Source of the DNA: Varroa destructor
Taxonomy: Eukaryota; Arthropoda; Arachnida; Mesostigmata; Varroidae
Direction: 5' to 3'
NCBI RefSeq assembly: GCF_002443255.2
Contig: NW_019211457.1
Span: 14,990,374-15,054,373 of the forward strand
DNA length: 64,000 nucleotides
Shown here: positions 1-12,619 of the stretch, piece after piece
How positions within the stretch are numbered: the stretch's first letter is position 1
How the letters are laid out: every line of letters starts with the position of its first letter
Made by a program: the position numbers and the translations under genes
Notes under the pieces: model-generated
Databases searched by the model: none
What the model saw: only the letters and a program-made list of their open reading frames with translations
Told to the model about the DNA's origin: nothing

Positions 1-545
1 TAGATTCAGAGCTATTGTCAATATGCGTCTCAGTTTTTTCACATTTTTTGTACTGTGTGAGAAGCAATACGTACAATCTTTAAGCCAACCAGCTAAACGA
101 CGTTTACCCTCGTTTCACAGCCACAGTTCATTCGACCAAGCCAGATCTATTGGACTTGTTGCTGGAAGACAAAGTTTTTTATGTCTTTCACTGTTGCGCC
201 GTGCACTTTAATTTACCGAACGGCCTTAATGGCGTCTTTTTACACCCTGATAATCACTTACGCTACTATAGCTGTAAGCTAGCATAAGATGTGCTATAAC
301 AGTACTGCTATACATAAAAATGCTCTTCAGACACTGTCAATGCTCCATTCTTCAGTAGACAAAGCAGTGTCTGACAAGACGGCGTAAATTTATTGAATCA
401 GCTTTAAAAACTAATTGTATACTGTCGCTGTCGTTTTATATTGATACGCTTGTGATTACTGAAAATTTGCCTTTATATCGTGTAATTTTTTACGGTTATA
501 TAAAGAAAAATAACTATATATATATATATATAAACGTTTGTGTAG
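1..545 (+). other. Intron of ALG14 (5' part outside window)
   Basis: No exon was found here. The conserved GSGGHT-type N-terminal part of ALG14 is absent, so the 5' exons lie upstream of the window. The stretch ends in a dinucleotide TA run (514-532) and a 3' splice site whose AG is at 544-545. Several short open frames exist, but none resembles ALG14 or another family I know. Confidence 0.6.
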
Positions 546-1572
546 GCCGCCGCAAAGACTACGTTCTCTTACCGATCTCGCGAATTCGCGAAGTGCACCA
601 GTCTTTACTTACTGTCCCATTTACTGCGGCATTACCTCTGTTTCAGGTATGTTTAGATTGTATCGTGGTACCACAAATAAGAAAGCGACAAAAATTCAGA
701 GCAATTCAGAAAGCCATCCATCTGTATCTGTAATATAAACACTGTGGGCCAATGCAGTAAACACTAATGCAGAGATCTCTTCAAACTTATACACCTTGAC
801 TTACATCAGCTAAAAATGTTTACCATTTTTTAGTACCAATATACGATATAAATCGGTTGAAGACCTTTCATTGGTAACCTGCCAGTCAGCCCGGTATTAT
901 TAGGCCATATTTCGAACTTGTAACTGCATGAGTATGCTTGCCGCATTTTTCCTGGTCACATTATCCGCTAGTTATAACAAAGAAGCCTAGGTATTTTTTT
1001 TCTAACTTTTCCATGTATATGTTGTTTTTGTTGTTAGGCTCCATTCATTCTGCTGTGGCATCGTCCCGACGTTCTCGTGGCGAACGGACCAGGAATCTGT
1101 ATACCGCTTATTTTGTGGTCGTTCGTTTTCGCCGTAGGTACCTCCTATGTTACAGGCTGTTCTTCAAGTGTAAGCCACAATCACCGCAATAGTGCCAAGA
1201 CTACCATTTACTAAGCTGGCTAAAGCAAAATTTAACACATGTCACTTGAATAAACCAAGATTTCAAGTTAAATAGGGTCACGATTGTAACTAGTCTGAAA
1301 ATTAATGTATGGCCTGTGTTTAAACAATTGGATGAATCAATCAACAAGTAAATTAACCAGCATCAACATTCATCGTATTTGTTAATATTTTTTTCTAGGT
1401 GTTTTGCCTAAAGCGGCCTGTGATAATCTTCGTGGAGAGTTTCTGTCGGGTACAAACGCTTTCGTTGACGGCACGATTTATGAAGCCGTTTGTTGATCGA
1501 TTAATTGTGCAATGGAGGCCGCTGCACGAAAGCTACAAGAAAGCGACACGATACCATGGACTCCTTGTGTGA
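546..1572 (+). CDS. ALG14: ALG14-like UDP-GlcNAc transferase membrane subunit, 3' exons (partial)
   Basis: ALG14 anchors the catalytic ALG13 subunit to the cytosolic face of the ER. Together they add the second GlcNAc to GlcNAc-PP-dolichol at the start of N-glycosylation. Three exons are seen: 546-646, 1038-1133 and 1399-1572 (TGA stop). They give 122 C-terminal residues, against about 216 in the whole human protein. Exon 1 here carries ISRIREVHQS, matching the human IPRSREV region. Exon 2 carries RPDVLVANGPGICIPL, matching the human PDLVLCNGPGTCVP core. Exon 3 carries VESFCRVQTLS and LIVQWRPLHESYKK, matching VESICRVETLS and IVQWPALKEKYPK. The two introns in the window are phase 0; the first exon opens with the last two bases of a split codon. 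The donor after 1133 is GTAGGT; a second in-phase donor (GTAAGC, after 1172) would add 13 residues that the family lacks. The N-terminal half, including the transmembrane anchor, is off the window. Confidence 0.92.
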
Positions 1573-2023
1573 TTCGGTGGAGAGCCTTCAAGTCTAACAA
1601 CCGGGGGCGCGTCTTGCGGTCCCTCCATAACGTCAAAGGTTAGGAAATTACCTGTTCCAGCCTGGCTGTCTACGTCATGCTCAAACCAATGGCCAAAATT
1701 AAGGAGATTTATTTTTACCATGACATTATTTATTAGAACGGACAGTGCCTACGATTATAATTCCTGTTTTTTATGTATGTGTACACATTAAAATGTGATA
1801 ATAAACGTAATGTTTTATATGCTGCCTATTTACTTTAAATTTAGACGTTTCTACGATATATTTCATAAGGCCAATCTATTTCTTTTAACACGAAATATTC
1901 ACGATAATTACTGCCATAAATCCCCTACCAGTAGCAGCTTCCAGTAGAATAAGTAAATAAAGCTGTTTCAATTGCAAAAAAAAAGAAAGAGAACCGTAAT
2001 ATTTGTAAGCGTTTATATATTAC
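1573..2023. other. Convergent 3' UTRs of ALG14 (+) and C8orf82-like (-)
   Basis: This stretch lies between two facing stop codons. Plus-strand poly(A) signals are ATTAAA at 1787-1792 and AATAAA at 1800-1805 and 1956-1961. Minus-strand AATAAA signals (TTTATT on plus) lie at 1708-1713 and 1729-1734. Use of any of these pairs makes the two 3' UTRs overlap. Confidence 0.55.
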
Positions 2024-5000
2024 TCAGTTCCCTTCTCCTTCATAATGAGGAACTGTATTTAGGGTTTTTTCGGTTTCGCCATCCAGCTCAATTCTTCGCC
2101 CATTATGAATGTATGCTATTGCCGTTCCTTGATTGTCGGCAAATTCAAAGTTCTTGCTCAACTGAATGGCCAATTTTGAAGCCACGAGGCCAACTCCACC
2201 TTGTCGAGGTGGTCCTCGGTGGTAAACCCGGCCATTTTTCGCTACCATGCAAAGCGTTTCGGGCTGAAATGGCACCTTGAAAAATAGCAAAACATTTTGA
2301 AGCCGTACCGCCAGTACCAACCATTCCTTTGGTCATCCATTAAAGATAGCTAACTGAAACTGCAATCAACTGGCTCTACAGACAAATTTTAGTAAGTTTT
2401 TCTTCGAGAAGCTTAGATAACTGCCATAATAATAGGGAAATTGAAACGGTAAATTTTTAAGAGCTGTTAAAAATCAGTTCCATTGTTGCCTATGTGGCAG
2501 CAGCATATTCTCTCCAAATGTATTTCTCTTCAACACAATCCGGTTACACCAGTTATGTTCACTGGCACAATAATATGTTTAAGATCTATGCGGATAATGA
2601 ATCGATTCGTCTTTGCTTTGTGTATCATACATTGTATTAATGATACGGAGATGACGCAACAATACGCCAGTACCATGCATACTATTTTGAGTTAACAAAA
2701 AGCTGCAATGGTAAAAACATAAAAATAGATTTAATCTTATAATATATCAAAACCTTCCTCATATCGAACCTGACGGAGCCGGTTGATCGATGGCCTTCTT
2801 GAGCAGTTCTCTTTACTATGATTAAGTGTTTATGAGACATTACAATGTCTGTCAAGAGAGAATAGAATAGACAGAATGAACAAATTGAATCCAGCTTCTC
2901 GAACTCCACGCATCAGATATAACATCAAACTTCTCAAACTTTTTAAAAAATAGTTTAATATCTCTCTGTCATTGAAGTCGATCATGAAGTTGTACGAAAT
3001 GGGCCTGAGGAAACGACTCAGTATTGCTGGAAAGTATTAGTATCATCACGTTGCTCACTTGCTTGCTTTTTCTAGCAGTCGATATGGATTTTTGAATAAG
3101 CACCAAGGTCAGTTTCACCTCGAAATAGCTGAATAAACTTGAAAAAGAAACACATGAGAGTAGTGAGCGAGGCAACGAGAGCCCGGACTAATTGATACAG
3201 AGAACAGGGCCCCCGGTGTACTACGACTATGACTAAGCCAAGCAACGAATGACTTGAACAATGAAGCGGGGTCAATGGAAACAGTCCAATAGGAGAAACC
3301 CAACGGCTGGCAAACAAGAAGCTGTGACAAAGTAATAGAAAGAGTGCGGCGAGCTTAACATGAGTAGCGTAAAAACCTGAGACTATGGTAAAAGCTGTGT
3401 TCGAATCTTCGCGGGTTACAGAGCAGGGATGTCGAAAATTAAAATGTTCATGACGAAGTATTCTAATGGCAATGGCATGAGATGTCGTACGTGGTAAGGC
3501 AATTGAAGTTTATTATAGTGGTAGAAATGCGAATCACAAAAGACTCCATTGAGAGGAGTCTAATGTACCGCTTGGTCATTTTTTTTTAATAGAAACTCAG
3601 AGCTTCGTAGATGCTAACAGTAATAAGCACGCAGCCCGGAAAATACATACATGTGGCGCAGAAACAATACAATGCGAGCCAAAGAATATGCAAACAATAG
3701 TTTGGTAATGGATACCCGCTACGCAGACATGCATAACATAACAAAATACTCTTTATACAAACGGAGTTCTAGTACGTACATTATATAGAACCTCGTCAGA
3801 ACGTACAGATAGCCACTTAGTGGTGATATTTACAAATATTACAATAATTATCATTTCTTTTATTAACCAATTATAACGATTATCTGTTATTATTACAATT
3901 GTATCAGGGTTCCTACCTGTAGTCGCGTACCAGCATGGTTATGCAAAAGAAGATTGTGTTCAGGCAGCAAGTGAGTGAACACGATTGGAACATCATCACA
4001 ACGAATATAGTTCATCTCGACCCCACAGGGGCTCACGTACGGAAATTCATCCTGATTAAAAACAGAAGATTTAATAAGAAGTGCCGCATAGCGGGAAATC
4101 ATGCTCGAAGAAAGAAGATCTATTTTTTGTTATTTTTATATTTTTGCTATCTACCTTGTTTAAATAATTTCTTGAAAGTGATGGAATGATTATGTAAAAA
4201 AGTAATCGTAATAATCAAGCGTTTGACAAAGTATCAACTATGTAAGTGGTTATTCATTTACTGGCATTCTACAGTATTTCTACATCCCTAGTCACTAAAC
4301 TTTGTTATCGTACCTACTAGTGTAGTGAAATAACGCAAGACTTAAGAGACATCAGAATGGTGCATAAATATCTGAAATATCTAGCTTCAATAAAAGCGTT
4401 GATTTAATGAAAATCGTTCATTTCAGCCGCACCTGATAAAATCCTGTTTTGTTGAGTTGAACCCGTGTAAAGAAAAAGTGCAGGAACTTATGTTCTTTAA
4501 AGCACGATGTGAAATTTTTCATACGAGCATCATCTAGAAACAGCATCCCCTGATGATCGACCATGTAAAAATATTCTCGCTTGTACTTTTTACCGGCTTG
4601 TCCTTGGATGTAAGTAAGTGATCGCCAAAAGGACGGCGCGCAGCTTCCAAAGATCTTGGGTTTACTGCAATATCTAGGGTGAGATGATTCATATATTAGC
4701 TCAAAGATAGATTCGTTTCCGTTTTAATGTTTTTTCTTTGATAGTAGAAGCAGATCTATTTCCTATAGTTCCTTGAAGAATGACCATAAGTTAAATATAC
4801 GATCGATATGTTCGCTTTCCTGCCTCCGTTCATAATGAACTCTTTCAAAACCTATACCCAGTTTTCTTTGCGTAAATTTCAAAAAAATTCATTTTTGGAT
4901 TAGGTAAAAACTAAGCTAGATTAATTCATTGTCCTGATAAGAGCGGGCAACCAGTTGTGGAATAGTGTAGCTGCGTCCTGTGTGTTGATTTTTTTTACTA

Positions 5001-5486
5001 TATACAGTTTACAATTATGTCTGTTACGCTTTCTCAACGAATTTTGCCCTTGATTCATGTCCTAACGGAACCTAAGCGAGCACTATGTTAAAACCACTTG
5101 ACTACCATAAATTGATCATTAATAGTGACCACATATCCGCAACTACGCAATTTTCTATGTGCCCCTTTATTGAAAAAAGAAAGAAGCTCCCAGTGTAAGG
5201 CATTCACGATTGTTAAGCCTGATTGTTCTAAAAGATAAAATTCTCTATTTACATATTTGTATATATACCACACGTAAACATATTTCACGTATTTAGTAAC
5301 GCCTAAGCGAAACTTATGCGCCGATCGAGAGCTCGACACACGAGAGGGCTGTATTTGAACTTGTTCGTGTTCATGTATGCATACATACACATACGCCGGC
5401 CGTCACTTGAATGACACTTACTGAGTAGACATAGGAATCCAATTGAAGGAGCGTAAAGTCCATTTTGGGACAATAGCCCAAATCAT
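2024..5486 (-). CDS. C8orf82: UPF0598 (DUF4505) family protein, C8orf82 homologue
   Basis: This gene belongs to a conserved eukaryotic family of unknown biochemical function; the human member is reported as mitochondrial. Coding exons on the minus strand, in transcript order, are 5486-5422, 4664-4433, 4051-3917 and 2275-2024 (TGA), giving about 227 residues (human 216). The intron phases are 2, 0 and 0 and all junctions agree. Exon 2 contains TYIQGQ, KREYFYMVDHQGMLFLDD and RMKNFTSCF. Exon 3 contains RCDDVPIVFTHLLPEH. Exon 4 contains VPFQPETL, NGRVYH and GGVGLVASKLAIQLSKNFEF. All of these align collinearly with C8orf82. Exon 1 begins MIWAIVPKWTLRSFNW and has basic and hydrophobic residues but no acidic ones, which would suit a mitochondrial presequence. 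It was chosen because it gives an ATG and a GTAAGT donor in the required phase, so it is less certain than the other three. The exon 2 acceptor could also be 9 nt upstream (start 4673), adding three residues. Confidence 0.92.
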
Positions 5487-6900
5487 CGTCGTAAATTGTC
5501 TGCTGTCTTGATTTTCTAACTTGCTAGGTTTTAATAGAATGGGACCAATTTATTTGGGATTTTTTTGTATTATAAATTATTAGACTAATATATACATCCA
5601 CTTGGTGGAGCTGTAATTCACTAGCTTTCTTAAGCAATATCTCTGTATGTTCCGCAATTTTCGCAAATCAGCCGGGCGGCTGCATCAGCGGGCTAAGCGC
5701 AACGCGTAGCAGACGACACTCCGTGACAATTCATCCTGCGTCGAAAAGCCTGGGTTAAGGCATTAATTAATGTCTGTTAATTCGTTTCTAATTATATCTG
5801 TCGACATAGCAAATTAATAACACTCTTGAACGTCTGTCAATTTGCTATCCCAAGATGAAACGCTGTGTGTAATTATCAAACTTTCAATAACTTCACAATA
5901 GCTTTTGTTCGTAGAAAACTAAGCTCCGCCCCAAGACCCCTTCCTTTGAGCACTAGAAACTGAGGTCGTTTCTTATACTGTAATCTCTCGCCCCTTTTGT
6001 TCCGTCAAAAAGCTGTATAAGCAGTGAGGTAACAGGTTCGATGTGTGAGGCCCGGTTCTTGAATGAAGCATTCTTCGTGACGCATTTTTTTCGACCATAA
6101 GCTGAAGATCAAACATTTCGCCAAAGACCACCTTAAAAGGTACTCATAAATTAGCAAAACAAATAAATAATTAATACATTAATCGTTCCTTACAGGGTGA
6201 ACAATACACCTGTGGCAGTAACAAAGGATGCTTTGTTCTGAAGCGCGCGTTCTATGCATTATGTTCTTGGCAAACGCTACAGAAAATGCGGAAAGATCCC
6301 TGCAGTGGCTACAAGCGTCATTACGTAGCTTTTTTTATTAATTCTACTAATTAATTTATTGACTGTTTGTATTTCCTTGATTCATTTTTTCACACAATTT
6401 CAGCATTTCACTAAACGGGAAATATGCAGAACTTTCGTTAATACGTTTACTAGATTTAACCCTTTAGACTCAATCATTCTCCCTTAACATCACCACCCCA
6501 TTGCGAATCCCTCACAGAGCAGTAATTTCAGATCTTCAGGCTTAATGTAGCTAGCCCTTCGAGTCAATACCTTTTCACTAGTTGTATCCAAATAGTGGCG
6601 TTTTTCATTTCCACGATTTGATCACACTGTAACATAGGTGTCTAGCCTAACCTAGCGATTTGGCCATCCACACATGAAACGGACGAGTCCATACGGAGTC
6701 CTGTCTCACATAAACGTTACGTCTGCAAATCGTCTCTAAGTCTGAGTTGTGTCTATTTAGCTTCAGCCTCAACCCTGCTGAGCCTCGCGCACCTTCGTCG
6801 CACTAAATGCTCCCTCCCTCCGCCCCCATGTAACGCGGTGCCTCTCCAGAGACCACCGCAGCATTTAACACTTTCATGGCAATCGGCAATCGCCGGCAGA
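5487..6900. other. Upstream region of the C8orf82-like gene
   Basis: No coding sequence was recognised. It is probably the 5' UTR and/or first intron of the minus-strand C8orf82-like gene, since a GTGAGT donor on the minus strand (6931-6926) lies just beyond it in the CpG island. Otherwise it is plain AT-rich sequence. Confidence 0.35.
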
Positions 6901-7527
6901 GAAAGTTGTCCCATGTTTGACGTCTACTCACTTGCTGTTCAGCTGAGTTATTATTGTTAGACGGTTCTGACAATGTCGGCCCCAAGTCCCTCATGCTCTA
7001 AGGCTATGAGGCACGCAAACTTCTTCTTCTCTACGCCATCACTGCTGCTACTCCCGCAGCTTTTATCGCGGTCAGACCAAATGCGTATTAGCCCTCCCAT
7101 CGCTTCACCATTCGGGCGGGTAGTATCAGCTGCCAGGCCGTTTCGTTCGTCGCTGTTTGGACTAACGACGACGGCGGCGGCGGCGGCGGCGTTGCTGCTC
7201 CAGTTGGAACTGTAGCGGCGGCGGCGGCGGCGGCAGGGGCTTCGGCAGCGGTAGCGGCAGCAAAAGCAACGTGCAATCACCTCGACAACAGTTCCCCTAG
7301 CAATCCGCCATTGCAAGCGCTGTCGTACACAGCACCACTGGCAGCATCTGTAGCTGCAGCAGCGCTGCCGCCACCGCCACCGTCCCCGCCGCCGCTGTTG
7401 CTGTTCAGGTCAGGCGAAACATTGCCAGCCGCGTAATGGTTCTTTGGTTTCTGCCTGACAGGGCAACAGCCTTTAAGGAAGCGAACTGGCCGGCGGTGAG
7501 CAGCCACTGATGGTGTGTGTCTGCGCG

Positions 7528-7535
7528 TGACGTCA
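7528..7535. promoter_or_regulatory. CRE (CREB/ATF) palindrome
   Basis: A perfect TGACGTCA octamer lies 15 bp upstream of the first of two CCAAT boxes, in CpG-rich DNA. It matches the established CREB/ATF consensus. Its role as a promoter element here is inferred from this clustering. Confidence 0.5.
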
Positions 7536-7550
7536 CCGGCTAACCATGAG

Positions 7551-7590
7551 CCAATAGCGGACCTCTCCCGCGAGCCGTCGGCCAATCAGC
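7551..7590 (+). promoter_or_regulatory. Tandem CCAAT boxes (NF-Y type)
   Basis: CCAAT occurs at 7551-7555 and 7582-7586, starts 31 bp apart, both on the plus strand. The second is in the preferred CCAATCAGC context. Spacing of about three helical turns is common in NF-Y promoters. Plus-strand transcription starting roughly 60-100 bp downstream would fall near the 7665 donor. Confidence 0.45.
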
Positions 7591-8300
7591 ACCCGCCACC
7601 AGGGGACTCGCCATAGCGAGCATGCGAAACTGTGTGTGGTGCCTGCCAGCGACCGAGCCCTGTGGTGAGTGCCATCCTAGAGCTTCGATAAAATTATCCA
7701 CAAACCAACTCGGACTCGTCGGCCGGTTCCTGTTGGCAGTCGACTAAGTCGGCCCAGAGGCCGAGCATTCGACCGCCCGCCCGCCCGCCCGCCTGCCAAC
7801 GAGTCAGGCAGTCGCGTGCAGTGCCATGCCGTGTTGTGCCGTGTACCACTGTGTTGTACCATACCCACACTCGGTCGCCGCGAACTGCGCGGATGGCGAA
7901 CAACGGACGGCCTTGGATTTGCCGCCCAGATCCAAATCGGCCCTATCCGACACCGATCAACTTTTGCCTGTCCACTGTCCCCCACACAGTTCACAGTCCA
8001 CTCGACGCCAGACCATCCTTAGTCGTCGGTGACCAAACGACGCCTTTTGCATGTAGGCTGCGACTACAGACCAAGTAGCACGACCATACTCCGGCTAGTG
8101 ACTGGGTCTGATTGCAGAGCTGTCCTGCTCAATTCAACCGGTTCAGACAGACCGATATGGGCCGCCGACCCGATCCGTTACGCTACAGCTAGTGAACGAA
8201 TCGCCTCGAAAGCAACTGCCAGCATCGCCAGTCCTAGCGTTACGGAAAGATCTGCTGCAACCGCTCCCTCTCATAGCATTTAGTGCCTCCTGGTCATATC

Positions 8301-11300
8301 AACAACAGTGTACGCCGCTTAGGAGCGTAGTGCCGCCGTCTATTGTTGTATTACTAAAATAATGCTACATAATCTTATGATGTAACTTTGCTTTATATCT
8401 ATACGTGTCAATCGTGATTCACTGGCTTCAATTTAAGCACGACTAAAATAACTACCTTGAGCCGATACTCGAATTAAGTGCCTCTACGATTGCAGCTTGA
8501 TTTGTTTAGCGTACTTGTTGTTTTCATATGTCATGAAGATTATTCCGCTGCAAATCCCTCTACTAGTCACGTAATACTCTGTTTATACACTAGGGACGAA
8601 ACAGGCGCTACGTTTTTTTCGTGGCCGTGTTTTCTTTTTGTTGTTGTTGGTGTTTCTGTTGTTGTTTCCGTTCAGCCACAGATCTGCGCCTTGTGCGCGT
8701 CTGTAGCAGAAGCAGCTGGCCGTCTGCTGTCTGAGCGCATGGTCTAATGGCGCTCAGCTCCGTCGTCGAGACATTCACTGTCACAGGCGGGGTTTGCTGC
8801 CACTACAGCGTCCGCTGTAGCCAATACTGCACCGGGTGCGGGCGCAGAGTCGCGTTACGTGCAAACAAACGAATACAACAAAATCGACGTCCTTGACTCG
8901 TAACTAGACCGTCTGTCTATTCGCTCGGATGTTACCGCGCAGTACAACGCAAAGCCACTCGAAATCGCCGGAGATTTGTGGCTTGTTTCGACTGCGGCGG
9001 TCAAACGACGAACCATAAAAATCGGCCCTGGATTAAAAGCGGTTCCGCGCAGGGACTGGTGCGTCACATATGAGACACAATCCAATAGTCCATCATAATT
9101 CTGGATCGAAATGATAGTCGTGCTCTTTTGACAGTGGAGGTTACGAGGCGTGGGTAACCTGACGTACGGTGTACACACGATCGATTCGGTAGATTGTGGA
9201 TTTGATAGTGGCGGAGTGGCCTATGTATCGGTGAACGACTGATAGGGTCGAATGTAGGGATATGTCTTTTGATTCGTTCGAAGCGTCTGAGTTGTTTTGG
9301 TCAATGTCGAAAGTTCACTTGAAGAACAATCGACTAGCCTAAATAGCTTTTCGTAATGGAAATAATCTCGGAACTAATGAATAGCAGAATTTTTATATTC
9401 CTGTTAAATCTTTATTTATCTAGCCGCATAGTTAGACAAGTAAAGGAGTATTATTTTCACACTCATTTCAATGTATGCAAGACACTCAATCAGACAATGC
9501 CAGTTGTTGGCGTGGGAGCACACTCGCCTGCTTGTGGGTGTCACCACAAAGTAAAGCCGACAACTTACTGTGAAGTTATTTTTCTATTTAAGATTTGCAG
9601 CTATTTTGCCTACTTGGACCTTTATACTAGATTTCTATAGACCGTCTGAGCGATCAGCCAGCTATATTCGTTCCTATATTATTGTTTGTAAATTCATGTC
9701 CATTTGCCCCTATTCACCTTATAAAAAAAAAAACGTCTACAATAACCCTTGTTCACAGCTGAAAAAAACAAAAAATTTGTCTGAACCACCATCATCCACC
9801 TGATACTCCAATACAGAAAACTGTCTTAACTTAGTCTGTCGCATTAAGTCGAGCTCGTTTAAGTTAGGCAAGTTATTTGATTGACTTGTGTCCTCTCCGT
9901 GGTGTTCTTTGGACAGCTATTTGTGTACTAAGTACTGGCTGGGCCCTATTGGTCTTATTTTATAGACGATCGTTAATTAGGACTATAGACCCGTGTAACA
10001 GGTATCTCCTCTTCTACCAATGAAACGTTATACGCGCACAGACGTCCGGCAAATTGTGTTCACTAACTTCCTATCTAACATAAACAGCAACACGCTAGTC
10101 GCTGGCCATAGCCTCAAAATGGCTCCGTCTTCTCTCATGCAGCCGTCGGATATGCTCCGGCGCGTCCTGTCGACTGCATCGATGATGCAGTCAACCATTC
10201 GTTGTTTTTCCGGTAGCGGCCATTCTCCAATAATAATAATGGTAACCCATCATAGCAGCACATACAAATGACGCAAGGATATGAAGATGGATATCGATAT
10301 TGAGAGTGAAAACAAAAAAAGAGGAAGGGTATCAGAGTATCGCGACCCGATCACGTCGTAACTGGGTCATACTGGCCATGCCCTACAGCCTTGGCCAGCT
10401 GCGGGGCGGCAGGGTGATTGACCTATTATACCAGACACTGTCCTCCCTTGCCCAAATTTACGACTTTTCAACTGCTTATGGACACAAAGCTATTAGCTGG
10501 TTACTAATTAGAACACATATGTGGTTTCTTCCTCTTCACATGCGATCTCGCTCAGAAAACAGCGCTATTTACCATAGTTCTTGTTGCTATTGTCATCCTT
10601 TATTAACACCGAACTTAATTACCGTTAATGCGACTTCTTTGATTGTCTCTCTTCTTTTAATGTAGTCTGCCGTCTTTCCATGAAGGTGTTTGTAACGTCG
10701 GTTAAATGCCGACTCGGTCTATGTATGTCAATTAGATTTCGCTAGTTGATAATGTTGGTTGATCTTGACAACGAATGGACGACTGAGTTGATGGTTCGAC
10801 CGCCTTAGCCGACTGGAGATACGAACGAGGACGTCATCAGGACGTTAGCCCAGGATTGACTTGAAGTTAGATCATTTGCCACGAAACTAGATAGATCTCT
10901 CTAATGTAATTTTCAAATAAAAAAATCCGTACATGCATATGATCTCGTTGGTCACGCGTTATGTCGCACAGTGAACGAGCGATCCTTTTCAAACCGATGT
11001 GATAGGGCAATGTCGTTGAAATCGATTGAAAGCAATGTTGTACTTACAGAGACAGACTATGGATGGCTTTAGGTCGGTCAGTGAGCTTAATCTTTCCGTC
11101 GCTATTTTTAAGTCTGCTCAGATAACTGAAAGGCAAAACCAAATATTATAACGATCAGATAAAACTTGTTCTTCCAAGTCTTCACTAGCTCAAAGATCGT
11201 TTAAATTTGTTTACTCACGCCAAAGCAGATTGATCATATTGTTGTATCAAAGTAGGATGGCAAGAAATGCTAAAAAATCTTAAAATAAGCAGACAAACTT

Positions 11301-12600
11301 TAGAAAATTATACCTGTTTACTAAAGATATTCCATTCAGAAAAACTTGTTCGCATAGACTGAAGCAAAACGCCACGCCAATTCATATGCTGTAAGCGGTG
11401 CGTCCTCGGCTGCATTGTCTCCTGGCGACAGGAGTCTACTTGGAACGCCGCATAATATAATCATCATACAAGCACATCGACAAGTTGTCCATGATTATGA
11501 AATTGAAGTACTAAAAATCGATTTTGAAGAAGTATCTCTTTGAACAATAACGGCTAATTAGTACTACGCAGCAATCCGCGGACTATGATGCCTTTTTACC
11601 ATCAATATCATTACGATGGTCTTTATAGCCACAGCGATACATTGCATAACGGTAAGGGATACCCAGCGGAACTCTTGCCCGCGCTGTTCTTTGACTGGTT
11701 TAACTTTACCGCTAACGCGATCTGCTGATTAACGCCGGCGGTATCGCAGTTCAATAGTTCGTTGTCGTGTGTGTTACTGGTGTAGACAATGATGACAAAC
11801 AACAGCATCTATTCTGGATGCTCATACGCTGATCCTAGCGACCCAGTCAGCAGTCCTTCGTTCCATTCCATCGTCAACCGTGGATAGCGCGCCATAACCG
11901 CGTGGCCGTTGCCCTGACGATGAACTGAAATGACCCTTGTCCATCCCATACCGTCAGTACCAAAACCATGAAACTGAGAGCATTTTTGATGCTGGCGTCT
12001 TCCAGAAAAAAATTATCAGGTCTATCATAATCTTCATCGCTCATGCGATGATTTCAATGACGATGTTTGTTGTGTTTTCACCAGAACATAGACAAGCACT
12101 CGTTTTGGCGCTCGTTGTCTGCTGCTCCTGCTATCGCTGCGACGATGGCGTCTGCGCGCTTGTCCCGTGCTTTAATAAAGCTCACAAATTCTCTTTTTGA
12201 CGGCGGCTATCTTGGTTCGTAGGTCCTCGTGGGAGCATGTATATATATGTGTATAAATATGTATATGCTTTTGATGTCGTCGTGGTTCGTCGTTTATCAT
12301 CGATAACTCTCTTGCGTGTGTGTGTGTATTCCAGTTAGCTTTTACTTAGTTTTTCTTTCTCTGTTTATATATCTGTTGCTCAGTGTTGTTAGTTCCTCAT
12401 TATTGCTGCTAACCCGAGAGCAACAACCCCAGCACTAGTCAGATTTTCGACAATGCTTCCAGCTACAATTCGTCGCGTTATCTACGGTAGGGGGCGACAC
12501 TATCTAATCAGGCAGTTTACAAACAAACAATGGCCGGCCGGATACTGCGTAGACATCCAGACGCGCGCAACTCTACCGTTCAGTGTCGAAGATGCGTATT
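8301..12600. other. Non-coding stretch, no gene recognised
   Basis: Open frames up to 121 codons occur here (for example 10300-10665 on plus and 8855-9178 on minus), but none has recognisable motifs or fits neighbouring splice phases. It is probably part of the long 5' intron of the downstream plus-strand BICRA gene. Confidence 0.4.
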
Positions 12601-12619
12601 TAGCACTTTCTTTTTGTTA

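Larger units (their letters stand above)
6950..8300. promoter_or_regulatory. CpG/CGG-rich island, candidate bidirectional promoter
   Basis: This GC-rich stretch has many CpGs and two CGG/GGC runs (about 7170-7190 and 7214-7233), flanked by AT-richer DNA. It holds a perfect CRE (TGACGTCA, 7528-7535) and two plus-strand CCAAT boxes (7551-7555, and 7582-7586 in the classical NF-Y context CCAATCAGC). There is no evident TATA box. A plus-strand GTGAGT donor lies at 7665-7670 and a minus-strand GTGAGT donor at 6931-6926, so non-coding first exons could leave in both directions. The C8orf82-like gene lies to the left on the minus strand and BICRA to the right on the plus strand. The start sites themselves are inferred. 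Confidence 0.5.

Noticed and set aside
1533..1721. 62-codon minus-strand frame with GTGNF and MEGPQDAPP-like sequence
   Set aside because: It is antisense to the last ALG14 exon, whose plus-strand identity is secure, and it has no family motif.
3380..3420. GTTCGAATC word resembling a tRNA T-loop
   Set aside because: No acceptor, D or anticodon stems pair around it.
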